64,000 nucleotides of DNA from Gryganskiella cystojenkinii (taxonomy: Eukaryota > Mortierellomycota > Mortierellomycetes > Mortierellales > Mortierellaceae), in NCBI GenBank assembly GCA_015852425.1, contig JAAAIG010000003.1, positions 103,126 through 167,125 on the forward strand, read 5' to 3'. Positions 31,414 through 40,665 of this stretch are shown here, piece by piece; position 1 is the stretch's first letter, and every line of letters starts with the position of its first letter. The notes below the pieces were generated by a model. It was given only the letters and a program-made list of their open reading frames with translations, was not told the DNA's origin and did not search any database. A program made the position numbers and the translations under genes.

Positions 31414-31789
31414 TGTGGATTCGAATGTGAGAGCGGAGGAGGTGAGAGGAGGAGGAGGAAGTTCTGTTTTCGCGTGTGGAAAAAAGACGCGTTCTTTTTT
31501 TTATTTTTTTGTGGCGAAGTCAAGCACTCCCTTTGTTCTCTTTTGCAGCTCCTTTGCATCAGACTTCGCAGCTCCACTCTTTCCTCCCGCGCAGAAATCC
31601 CACCCTGTGCACACAACACATAAACATGTATTGCCAATCATTTTATTTCACACATCCTCCTAGCGTATCTACATTCTCGTAACTGTTGGCTGCCCACACG
31701 AAGATCCCTAAGTATCGAGACCCAGGTTAGTTGCCTGTGTCCAGATCGGAAATTGAACAAGAGTCCTCAGGAATCTGGATTCTTGTCCA

Positions 31790-32000
31790 CTTCTGTCTCG
31801 TCGTTGTCGGTCTCGTCATCACCATGGCCATCGACACGGAGCATCTCCAGCTTGGTCAGCTTGGATATTTGTCGGAAAACATAGCTATACCAACAACAAC
31901 TACCATGTTCGACGTCCTGTACTTCCACCTCCAGCAAGCCAGCCGTTGGTGGTATCTCGATAACATTTTCTAGTTGGAAGAGATTAAGGCATCTGTGAAA
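31790..32000 (-). pseudogene. Relic of an F-box/LRR-like gene (C-terminal part)
   Basis: The minus strand reads CLNLFQLENVIEIPPT, then YSYVFRQISKLTKLEMLRVD, ending at a stop after DKNPDS. This aligns in order with the WVCLxLxxLE...VFxxISKLxKLEYLD part of the paralogs at 27156 and 32302. Nothing of the F-box or of the central motif is found around it. It is a short internal remnant of a lost family member. Confidence 0.65.
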
Positions 32001-32301
32001 GGGATACCAGGGTGACGAGTGTCAAAGAGGAGAAGAATGGTGATAGGTGAGAAAAAGCGGCGACAAAGAAAAAGACAAGGAAAAGGAAACACAGAAACAA
32101 AAGGTTAGGCAAAGACAAGGAGGTCAATGAGGCGCGGGACCAGAAGAGTGCGCGCCGCCTGATGTTCGTTGGTGCGTCGAGCTAGGAAAAAGCGTGAGGG
32201 CAACTTGTCGCGCACCACTATCCATGATGTGGTTATTTTTCCTTATTTATGGCGCAGAGGCTTAAAGAGAGATGAAGAAGAATCACCTATCAAGAAATCA
32301 A

Positions 32302-34002
32302 CTACGTGCGTATGACGGGACCTCTCGGGATCCAGTGAATACTACGAGTAGCGTCTGCGATCCGACGTAATTTTTGATTCGTGGTCTTGTCCATGTTCAG
32401 ATTCTGGGACATCCTCTTTAGTTTCGGCCACTGATTCATCATCCACACCAGATCTTCCTTATCCAACTCTTGTGCTGTACCTCCTAGATCCAACGTCCTC
32501 AACTCCTTCAAATCGGACAACTGGGCCAGACCTGAGGGTAGATCAAAACAAAGTCCTCGGACCCCTGTCATCCAATTCTCGGTTGTAGTCAGGTGCAGGA
32601 ACCGTAATCGAGTCAGTTTGGCCAGGATGGCAAAGATCTGAGCATCCCACCCTTTACTGTTGCCCAAACGCGACGTGAACACGATCGAGGTCTCCAATCG
32701 ATGCATCTTGAGACAGAGCCAAGGCACGACGTTGTTGAGATGGCTGGCACGATTTTTATATTGGTTCACGAGTCGGTCAACCATCGTTGGATCGCTCTCA
32801 TTTTTGTGTTCAAGGACGATCGCCTCCTCCTGTCGCATCTTTATGTCCGCCCTAAAATCGTCTCGAGCCTGTTTCAACCTCGCCTCCTCTGCGCCTCGCC
32901 CTTTAACTAGATCATGTGCATAGATGACCCCACCACAAAACTTGATCAATCTCGCACACGAGGCTAGGATATGAACCGTCATCCAGCCTCTCAGTTGTGT
33001 ACAAAATCGCGCCTCGAATCGTTCCAGGGTCCGGAAATGGCGCTCGAGTGCAAAGAGGGATCGGTACCAGAACAGTGACCCGCTCACATTCAAGCTCTTG
33101 AGCGAAAGTGTGCAAGCATTCAACATGAGACTGACTTGCGCATCCGTAAGACACGTTGTGTGGTTTGAACAATCGATTGTCTGAAGGCATGTGAATCGAA
33201 ATGTCGGCTGGGACTGGGTCCGGATATTGGATTCGAGCAGGCGGTTAAAAGCGACTCGTTTCTCGAACCCCTGAGTTTTGACTTTTGTCCAAGTCCAAGA
33301 GTTGAGCAAGGGAGCATCGTTGACCCACTCGAGTTCTCGAGCGGTTGCGTCCAAGAGATCATTCTCGACAAAGATTTCTTTGAGGCGTGGGAACTGAGGT
33401 CTTTCCGTGAAAGTACCGGACCAGAGAAACCGACAATCGACAAATTTGACCTTGACCAAAAATGGTGCCAGGTGACGGAGGAAAAGGTCCGTGTCCTTGG
33501 CTTGTAAGCAAATTGACTTGAGCGAGAGTTCTTGCAAGAGTTGACTGCACTGGGACAACATGGGTCCCCAGCAGGGTCGATAAGTGGGAAAGTGACCTCG
33601 GTCTCGGATGCGAAGGATACGAAGGCGTTGGTTCAGTGAGACAAGAGTGTTGGCGTGCCAGGGGTCATGGCTTTCAGCGTTACAGAGCTGAAAGTTTAGT
33701 TCAAGTTCATTCAGGTTTTGACAGTGAACTATTCTCGTCGAGTAAAGCGAGAGGTCATCAGCAGACTGCCGAGACGGGCCATGCAACGAAACCGTGAGGG
33801 ATCGGATATTAAAGCCGTATTTCGAGAGTGCTTCCAGGGAAGGCGTTGGGTGTTTGTCGGTGATGGTTTGGTACAACAGTGGAGTCAGTACCCGATGAAA
33901 GAATTTCGAGACGCGGATACATTGAGTCAGAGTCAGGCGATCGAGCTGTGAGCCGATCAAAGTGACGACTTCAGGGATGGAGATTGCATCAACCTTGGTC
34001 AT
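32302..34002 (-). CDS. F-box/LRR-like protein, intact copy
   Basis: A single exon of 566 residues beginning MTKVDAISIPEVVTLIGSQL. The F-box ends with RVSKFFHRVLTPLLYQTI. LRR-like segments include LNELELNFQLCNAES, FPRLKEIFVENDLL and ELEWVNDAPLLNSWTW. The family motif AHDLVKGRGAEEARLKQ lies near residue 361, then a charged linker, VPWLCLKMHRLE, GWDAQIFAILAKLTRLRFLH, LCFDLPSGLAQLSDLKELR and DKEDLVWMMNQWPKLKRMS. The end is basic (RSIHWIPRGPVIRT). Every conserved block is in frame, so the gene is judged functional. Predicted SCF substrate receptor. Confidence 0.88.
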   Translation of the reverse strand: MTKVDAISIPEVVTLIGSQLDRLTLTQCIRVSKFFHRVLTPLLYQTITDKHPTPSLEALSKYGFNIRSLTVSLHGPSRQSADDLSLYSTRIVHCQNLNELELNFQLCNAESHDPWHANTLVSLNQRLRILRIRDRGHFPTYRPCWGPMLSQCSQLLQELSLKSICLQAKDTDLFLRHLAPFLVKVKFVDCRFLWSGTFTERPQFPRLKEIFVENDLLDATARELEWVNDAPLLNSWTWTKVKTQGFEKRVAFNRLLESNIRTQSQPTFRFTCLQTIDCSNHTTCLTDAQVSLMLNACTLSLKSLNVSGSLFWYRSLFALERHFRTLERFEARFCTQLRGWMTVHILASCARLIKFCGGVIYAHDLVKGRGAEEARLKQARDDFRADIKMRQEEAIVLEHKNESDPTMVDRLVNQYKNRASHLNNVVPWLCLKMHRLETSIVFTSRLGNSKGWDAQIFAILAKLTRLRFLHLTTTENWMTGVRGLCFDLPSGLAQLSDLKELRTLDLGGTAQELDKEDLVWMMNQWPKLKRMSQNLNMDKTTNQKLRRIADATRSIHWIPRGPVIRT

Positions 34003-34413
34003 TATGGTAAAATGGTGGATCCCGATTGTAATTGGGAATCAAATGCAGGTGTAAGAAGGAAGTGAGAAGGAAAGGAGAAGGATTTAGCGCCCACCCGTGC
34101 GATGTATTTCAGATCGGTCTCTTTGACTAATAAACTGTCATTCTTTCCGCTTCGTCCCACCACTACCGCATGAACTTTGACTCCCTACTGCACTTGATAT
34201 CCCTGCTTGTGCCTTATACCCTATCCCGCCTAGTGCTTAATACCTTCTTCAGGACCCAATCCTCACAAAAACCACTTCAGTTTTGGAGACAGGTCCGAAC
34301 ATTATTGCATATTCGACAGTTACTTGAGGAGCAGGATCCTCTCGTCGATCCAGACCTAAAGGGCAAATTGACTATAACCACATGCGCATAGAACAGTTCG
34401 TTTACTATTTCAT
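34003..34413. other. Intergenic region with one unsupported small ORF
   Basis: A plus-strand frame at 34170-34391 encodes 73 residues starting MNFDSLLHLISLLVPYTLSR, without recognisable family or signal. It is flanked by minus-strand F-box loci and may be chance. Confidence 0.25.
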
Positions 34414-35554
34414 TCACTCAAATTCGATCTCTCGCTTGCTGTCCGTCACCATCCTCTTCAACGCGTCTTGGGTGTCTGGATCAAAACTGAACGCCTTGCT
34501 CAGATCTGGGAACGTATCTAGAAGAAACTGAACGTCCTCTTCGGCCATGGCCTGGTTGGTCCCACGAAACAAAATCGAGCGCAGACTCTTCAGTGGCGCC
34601 AACAGCCCTAATCTCGATGGTAAATCCCTGCAAAGAGCTCGAAATTGTCGTGACGCGAGACATCCAAATAATGCAGTCCCTCCAAGACTGACAACTGTTG
34701 AAAGACTTGACGATCCCAACCTGGACCCGTCCCATTCTTGAACCTGATCATGGTCTCGAACTGCTGCAATTTAAGACAACCCCAGGGCTTCACAGTCGCG
34801 ACATCTTGATTACGTTGTTTAGCGTAGGAAGTAAGGATGGTCCTAACATGTTTCATATCTTCGATTTCATGGTTCGGTCCCAGAGCACCGTTCATCGCAT
34901 CTTCCATGATTTCCACCTCCAGGATTCTCGTGTCCTCGACCGATGATGCGCCACCAATTTTGAGAATCATTCAAGACGAAAACGAAAAAATCGGTCCTTT
35001 GGGAGGTTTAATGACAAAAGAACTTTTTTTGTTGTCGAGAACCACCAGTCTCAGCCTCACCGCCTTGTCGTCGTCAATGACAATTGCTGGATATCATTCC
35101 AGATTCGGCCACTGATCGAGAATCCAGAGGATATCCCCCGTCTAGGCCTTGGAGCGACGGTACTGCGCCAACTACCCGAGTCCAACATTTTTGGCGCGGT
35201 GCCGGGGATAGATCCATGATGTTCAGTTTGACGAGTCTCGGGTTGAGCATGACAAGGACGTTTGCCGACTCGCGATCGGTATCGTCCTCGCTGTCACAAG
35301 AGCTCAAGACGAGCTTGCCGGAGTTGTGGCATTGTAGTTGCCAGAGTGAACAAGTATCCAGTCTGAGGCTGTTTTATTATCGAGGGGTCTGTTTTCGAGA
35401 ACGAGAGGTGGTGTCTGTGTTTTTTCATATTTGGTTGGATGGTTGAGTATGGTCGGGTCCCATCGTTCGGTAGAGGGTGGGCGTTATGACCTTGGACCAA
35501 TCGTTACCGACCCGAAGGCATGATGATTAGGCTGATGATTTCTGGTATGTCCAT
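34414..35554 (-). pseudogene. F-box/LRR-like gene, deleted and frameshifted copy
   Basis: ATG 35554 opens MDIPEIISLIIMPSGR, a typical family start, but a stop follows and the F-box is incomplete (a KVITPTLYRTM-like piece remains in another frame). About 35307-35074 reads NVLVMLNPRLVKLNIMD and KCWTRVVG, an early LRR-like block. The central third of the protein, including the AHELVxGxGAE motif, is deleted. The C-terminal part resumes at about 34970 (VKPWGCLKLQQFETMIRF, GWDRQVFQQLSVLEGLHYLD), shifts frame near 34640, and continues with CRDLPSRLGLLAPLKSLRS and EEDVQFLLDTFPDL to the stop at 34414. It is the most decayed of the nearly full-length copies. Confidence 0.8.
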
Positions 35555-35617
35555 ATCAGAGAGCGATTCTGATTGTGCGGTTCTGGTCCCCGTTTTATTT
35601 ATTCCTCAGATTTCCTT

Positions 35618-37264
35618 CTAGTCTTCTACAATTTCAATGCCCCTGTTGGTATTGTTGATCATTTGCTTTAGCCGGGAACAGACGCCTTCATCTGTGTGGA
35701 GGTTGGAGGAGATCTTTTTCAGGTTTGGCCATTGGTCCAGCATCCACTGCACGTCCGCTTCGTTCATCTGTTGTCGAGTGCCCTTAAACAAGAGTGTGTG
35801 TAGTTCCTTCAGAGGTTCGAGTTCGTAAAGACCCGTATGGAGATTGAGCAAAAGTCCTCGACTTCTCTCCGGTATGGCAATAGTACTAGGGTGGACAGGG
35901 CGACAAATATCGATCAACTGAAGCTTTGTCAACGCGGCGAGCTGCTGAAAGACTTGCTCGTCCCAGGCGGCCCCGGCCAAGTGCTCAAACTGAAGGACGA
36001 TTCGAAACTCTTGGAGATCTTGACAAGCCCAGGATCGATTTTGTTCATGAATCATGGTATATTGACGTGATTCCGATAGTCTCGCAATATGTTCCTCCAA
36101 CTTTATCGGGTCCACGTTTTCGAGTGCGTGCTCGGCTTCATACTGACGCATGCTCGTATCAGTCTTCAAATCCACCTGGACTTGGTGGACCCGGGCTTTC
36201 TCCGCCCATTGACCTTTTGCAACCTCATGCGCAAACAGCACCGCGCAGTGGAACTGAACCAGTTTTGGGCAACTACATAGAATCCGCTGCGTCATCCAGC
36301 TCTGACAAACGTTCAGTTCTAGTGTCGTCAGTGTCCCGAAATGTCGCTCCAACGCATCCAACGATCGGTACCAAAACTTGGAAGATGGTGCTATCAGTGT
36401 CGTGAGCAGACCATAGGAGTCAAGCATCATCGCCAAAAAACGGTCGCCCCATGATCGATTGGAATCCTTCAGTTGAAGGCTTGTCAGGTGAGGCCATCGT
36501 TGGCACTTGAGGTTTCGAAAAAGTGTCGCGTTGTCCGAAGGATCTGTTGCCAAAGTGCTGTCCCATTCTAGAGATTTTAGTCCTGGACATTGTTGGATAA
36601 AAACTTGCTCTTGCTCGAGGGACGAAAACACGCCATTCATCTTGAGGCTTTTTAGTGATGGGAACTGAGGCTTGGTGGTAAACTCTGTCCAGGCAAAACG
36701 ACAACAGATAAAATTGAGATTGACCAAGGTAGGGCCAAGGGCCAAAAAAAACTGGTTGGTTCCCTGGGCATCCAAACCAACACCGACCAATAAAAGTGTG
36801 TGTAAAGAGACCCGACTGCATTGAACAAACATATCTCTCCAGCAGGATCGAACTAAAGGTGGGAAGAGAGTTTGATCACCAATATGGAGCTTGGCAAGAT
36901 TGGGATTCATCGAAATGAGGACGACAACACCCCAAAGCATTGTATCTTCCTGACCGCCTCCCGAGAGAACCGCTAGTGCCTGAAGTTTGCGGCATGGGTT
37001 TGGCAGGAGAGAGTAAGTACTCAGAGTTTGACCTTTCTGATGCGGACCGCTGGCATTAAAAGTGAGGCTGCGGATGTGATGGGCTTTCAGGACCAGCGTC
37101 TCGACAGCGGGCTGAGGATAATTACAGTGGATTGCCCAGTATAGAAGTGGTGTCAACTCCTGATTCCATAGGCGAGAAACTCGAGTGCTGGATGCCAACA
37201 TACCACGGCTGAGAAAACAGCCAATCCTGAAGACAATCTCGGGCAGTGATACGGCGATGTTCAT
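35618..37264 (-). CDS. F-box/LRR-like protein, intact copy
   Basis: A single exon of 548 residues. ATG 37264 (MNIAVSLPEIVFRIGCFLSR) is preferred to the open frame upstream because the F-box starts here; the F-box closes with RVSRLWNQELTPLLYWAI. Middle: FPSLKSLKMNGVFSSLEQE, FIQQCPGLKSLEWDS, ALERHFGTLTTLELNVC. The family motif is altered (AHEVAKGQWAEKARVHQ, near residue 345). Then WACQDLQEFRIVL, DEQVFQQLAALTKLQLIDI, LLLNLHTGLYELEPLKELH and NEADVQWMLDQWPNLKKIS. Predicted SCF substrate receptor. It follows the decayed copy at 34414 in the same orientation, as expected from tandem duplication. Confidence 0.87.
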   Translation of the reverse strand: MNIAVSLPEIVFRIGCFLSRGMLASSTRVSRLWNQELTPLLYWAIHCNYPQPAVETLVLKAHHIRSLTFNASGPHQKGQTLSTYSLLPNPCRKLQALAVLSGGGQEDTMLWGVVVLISMNPNLAKLHIGDQTLFPPLVRSCWRDMFVQCSRVSLHTLLLVGVGLDAQGTNQFFLALGPTLVNLNFICCRFAWTEFTTKPQFPSLKSLKMNGVFSSLEQEQVFIQQCPGLKSLEWDSTLATDPSDNATLFRNLKCQRWPHLTSLQLKDSNRSWGDRFLAMMLDSYGLLTTLIAPSSKFWYRSLDALERHFGTLTTLELNVCQSWMTQRILCSCPKLVQFHCAVLFAHEVAKGQWAEKARVHQVQVDLKTDTSMRQYEAEHALENVDPIKLEEHIARLSESRQYTMIHEQNRSWACQDLQEFRIVLQFEHLAGAAWDEQVFQQLAALTKLQLIDICRPVHPSTIAIPERSRGLLLNLHTGLYELEPLKELHTLLFKGTRQQMNEADVQWMLDQWPNLKKISSNLHTDEGVCSRLKQMINNTNRGIEIVED

Positions 37265-37816
37265 GATGATGTCGGTGCTTGGAGGAGGGTATATGGCGGA
37301 TCGGAGGAATGAAGATATGTGCAGACTGAAAATTGCGAGACTGTGAGAAGAAAAAAGAAAAGAGGGAAAGGCAAGGCGCAAAGAGGGTTCCTCGTTACAA
37401 AGAAGAAAACCTCGCCCTGATCGCTCGAGCCGTCGCACGACAAGGTCAAACGTGGGGAAAAAGTCAGCAAAAGAAAAATTGAAGTTTTTCTATCTTGCCA
37501 TCCAAGCTGTCTGGGACAAAAAGAATGTTGACCATCAAGTTTTGCAAAAGGACAACATCTTATTCATATACCATTGTTCGTCTCAATGCACAAAATAAAA
37601 AAAATAAAAAAATCTTTGGCGAATGGCATCCATACTTAACTGGCAGCAACCTCAGAAACAAGAAAACAAAAAAAAAAGAACACAGCCTGACTTCTGCGCG
37701 TTTCCCTGAGAGCCACAGTAATTCAAAGAGGAATTATATATTTTTTTCGAGATGATGTAGCTATGTGTAAAGGAGAAGGATGAGAAAGCTGATTAACCGG
37801 CAAAAAAGACTGCTTA

Positions 37817-39550
37817 TTAGATATCCTTGCAATTGATCCCTCTCGCAACAAACATGTCCTGCAATTTCTGACGGATATTTTCGTCACTGTTGCTCTTGGC
37901 CTTGAACTTTTCCTCGACATTTTGATGAATTTTCTCCTCGTTGTGGAACTTGTGATGAATCTCTTTCAACATCGGCCAATGCTTCAGGATCCATCGTACA
38001 TCCGCCTCTGTCATTTTTTGGTACTGACCCTCAAAGATCACAGTCTCGAGATGTTTCAATCCAGCGAGTTTCCCCATCCCAGAGTCGAGATCGAATCGGA
38101 CCCCTCGAATCCCTTGCTCTGGACCATAGGTCGACTCTGAGGCTCGGATATCGAGAATCCGTAACTTTGTCAGACTCGAGATCTGCTCAAACACCTGTTT
38201 ATCCCACTCAGACTCGGTCTCGTTCGGGAGAGAGATGACGATCTGAAGAACTTGTAAACCTTGACAGGCCCAGGGGCGGAGCGTTTCCAGATTCTTGACT
38301 CGAAGGCCATTATACCCAGTCATGAAGAGATCAACCTTGTAAGAATCCATATCCTTGCCGCCTTTGTTGCCCCTGCTCCCTTTGGTGCCACTAGTTGTGC
38401 TGCCCTTATGGTGTTGGTGGCGGTCGTTCATGTCATTGGTCTCTATCTCCTGATCTCGGATTATCTCGTTCGTGACTTGGTCCTTCTCGATCTGATACAG
38501 CCTTGCTGTGTGTGATGCAGGACCCTCGACAATTTCATGGGCTTTCAGTTCACCACCGCGTAGAACCATCAGGTTTGGACAAGACCTCAGGACCATCGCC
38601 ATCATCCAGGATTGCACGTGCCGACAATTGATCAGGTGCAATTCCTCAAGCGACAAGAAATGTCGCTCCAATGCACTCAGGGACCCTATCCAAAATCCTG
38701 ACAGGGAGACATCCAGCGTCTTCAACGACGCACAGCAATCCAGGACTCGGGCAATAAGCGCATCACTCAGCTGTTGCTGCTCGTTCCTCAACGCGAGCCT
38801 CTCTAACTGGGGCCAGTAGCCATTGCCGAGACCGCGACAAAAGATCTTGTTCGCCTCTGGGTTCGGATCGTTCTTGAACCAGTACAAGGCTTTGAGGTTG
38901 GGTGATTGTTTGACCCACTCGAGTTCTTGACTCGCAGAGGGGAAAGCCTCTACCATCTTTAAGACTTCCAGGTTGGGGAACTGAGGTTCAGCATTGAAAG
39001 GGACCTCATCAAATTGGCACCAAAAGAGTTCGAGTTCGACCAAGGTAGGTCCGAGTTGATCCCAGAGCTTTTGTAGATCCTGAACACGCAACTGCAAGGT
39101 CTTGAGTTGCAGAGATCGAAGGTTGGGGCCACAAGTCGCAAAGAGTTTTCGCCAACCAAGGCGCTCAATGGTCGTCCCGCTGTCTTGAAGCAAAAGACGG
39201 GTCAAGGTTTGTTGGTTTTGGGAGACCAGGGATGTGGTCTTCATGTGTGTGGACTCGGACGTGGTCTTGTTGAAGCAGACAGCGAGATCAATCAGGCTTG
39301 AGCAGGGCGAGAACGCATCAAGACCAAGAGGTTTCTGGTACTTGCTGTTGATATCAAAGAACAGGTTGTGTATATGGTTGGCATGGAGGGCAATGACCTC
39401 ACGGGTAGGTTGTGGGTGATCAGGATTGATTGTTTTGTATAGGAGAGGTGTGAAGGCACGACGCCATGCCTTGGACACCAGGGTAGTGGAGGCGAGGGTG
39501 TTACGATCCAGGTATTGCGAGATTGAGAGAGCAACTTCTGGTCTGTCCAT
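37817..39550 (-). CDS. F-box/LRR-like protein, intact copy
   Basis: A single exon of 577 residues from ATG 39550 (MDRPEVALSISQYLDRNTL); the frame is open upstream but the F-box begins here. The F-box ends with LVSKAWRRAFTPLLYKTI. Middle: FPNLEVLKMVEAFPSAS, LEWVKQSPNLKALYWF, ALERHFLSLEELHLINCR. Family motif: AHEIVEGPASHTARLYQ, near residue 335, so the GRGAE core is lost. A long Gly/Lys/His-rich linker is followed by RPWACQGLQVLQIVI, DKQVFEQISSLTKLRILDI, VRFDLDSGMGKLAGLKHLE and TEADVRWILKHWPMLKEI, with a Lys/Asn-rich tail. It is the last copy of the tandem array on the right. Confidence 0.87.
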   Translation of the reverse strand: MDRPEVALSISQYLDRNTLASTTLVSKAWRRAFTPLLYKTINPDHPQPTREVIALHANHIHNLFFDINSKYQKPLGLDAFSPCSSLIDLAVCFNKTTSESTHMKTTSLVSQNQQTLTRLLLQDSGTTIERLGWRKLFATCGPNLRSLQLKTLQLRVQDLQKLWDQLGPTLVELELFWCQFDEVPFNAEPQFPNLEVLKMVEAFPSASQELEWVKQSPNLKALYWFKNDPNPEANKIFCRGLGNGYWPQLERLALRNEQQQLSDALIARVLDCCASLKTLDVSLSGFWIGSLSALERHFLSLEELHLINCRHVQSWMMAMVLRSCPNLMVLRGGELKAHEIVEGPASHTARLYQIEKDQVTNEIIRDQEIETNDMNDRHQHHKGSTTSGTKGSRGNKGGKDMDSYKVDLFMTGYNGLRVKNLETLRPWACQGLQVLQIVISLPNETESEWDKQVFEQISSLTKLRILDIRASESTYGPEQGIRGVRFDLDSGMGKLAGLKHLETVIFEGQYQKMTEADVRWILKHWPMLKEIHHKFHNEEKIHQNVEEKFKAKSNSDENIRQKLQDMFVARGINCKDI

Positions 39551-40665
39551 GGTTATAATGAACGGTGTATATGAGGGAAGGTGTGGAAATGATTTCGATG
39601 GAATGTGTAAAGAGAAAGAAAAAATAGGTTTCTGCCGACTCAAACACAAACTCGTTCTCCCTCTATCCCCGATTTGATTCTAGAGAGGGACAGAAAATAC
39701 GCGCGCCACCAAATTGAATTTGAACAGGTTTGTCAATTTATTTGATGAGAAGAGAGGAGGGGGGGGGAGGGGCTGTAAAATCCGTGATGGCAGAAGGGTA
39801 GTCTACAAAAAAAAAATAACAAAAGGAAAAGCCAGGAATGGGCGGAGGAGGGAGAGGCGGAGGAGGAAGAGGCGACGATTCAAAAAATAAAATAAAAATA
39901 AAAATAAAAAAGGTCACCCCAAAGAAAGAAGGAAGCAACGCACAAAGAAAGTGAAGTAGCAAAATGATAGCGTACACACACAAAAAAAAAACAAGTGTAT
40001 CTTGGAAGGCGTGTGGGATGTGAAGATGAGAGGCATAAGAGAACAATAAAAGTGAGCGGAAAGATGTCTCAAGAGGACAAGGCCTCCAATGCATAAAGAT
40101 CAGGACAAAAACAGAGGTTTTGGATTCATAACGAAAACAATTTTGTGTGAGCGTGAAAAAAAGGTCCAGCAGACAGGAGAGTCAAACAACGAACCGTGTT
40201 TGGTTGAAAAAATTGTCGATTGTTTGGTTGGGAGCGAGAGTTATGGCCGGCGAGGATGGGAAATGCACCTGTGTATCGGTGTGAAGGGAATGGCAAACGG
40301 GATCTTAGAGGTCATCCGTCCAGTGTTGTGAGTGTTGTCGTAACTTGTGAAGGGTCGTTAAATTATGGTTGTTGGCTGTGGCTGTTGGTATTGCTGGTTT
40401 GGTGGATAGCGTTTGATCATGGTATCGATGTTTTTTTTTGCGTTTGCGGTCTTGCTGTTTTCGATTTGCCGTCCGTCTATTGAATTGCCGTTTTTTTTTC
40501 TCGCTGGATCATGCGTTACTTCTCCTTCTACTCATTCAAGTTTGGAAGATCTCTTGCTCGACTACGATTTTGTCGAGGTATTTACTTTTTTTTTTGGTTT
40601 TTGCTCGTCTTCCGTTTTCTTCCTTTCCTGATCCTAGTTCTGGTCTTGGCCATTTCTCCTTTCGC
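39551..40665. other. Intergenic region, low-complexity
   Basis: This lies between the 5' end of the last F-box copy and the 3' end of the PIP5-kinase gene. It contains A-rich stretches with AAAAT repeats (39880-39910), G- and A-runs, and T-rich sequence (40430-40620). No coding feature is supported. Confidence 0.5.
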
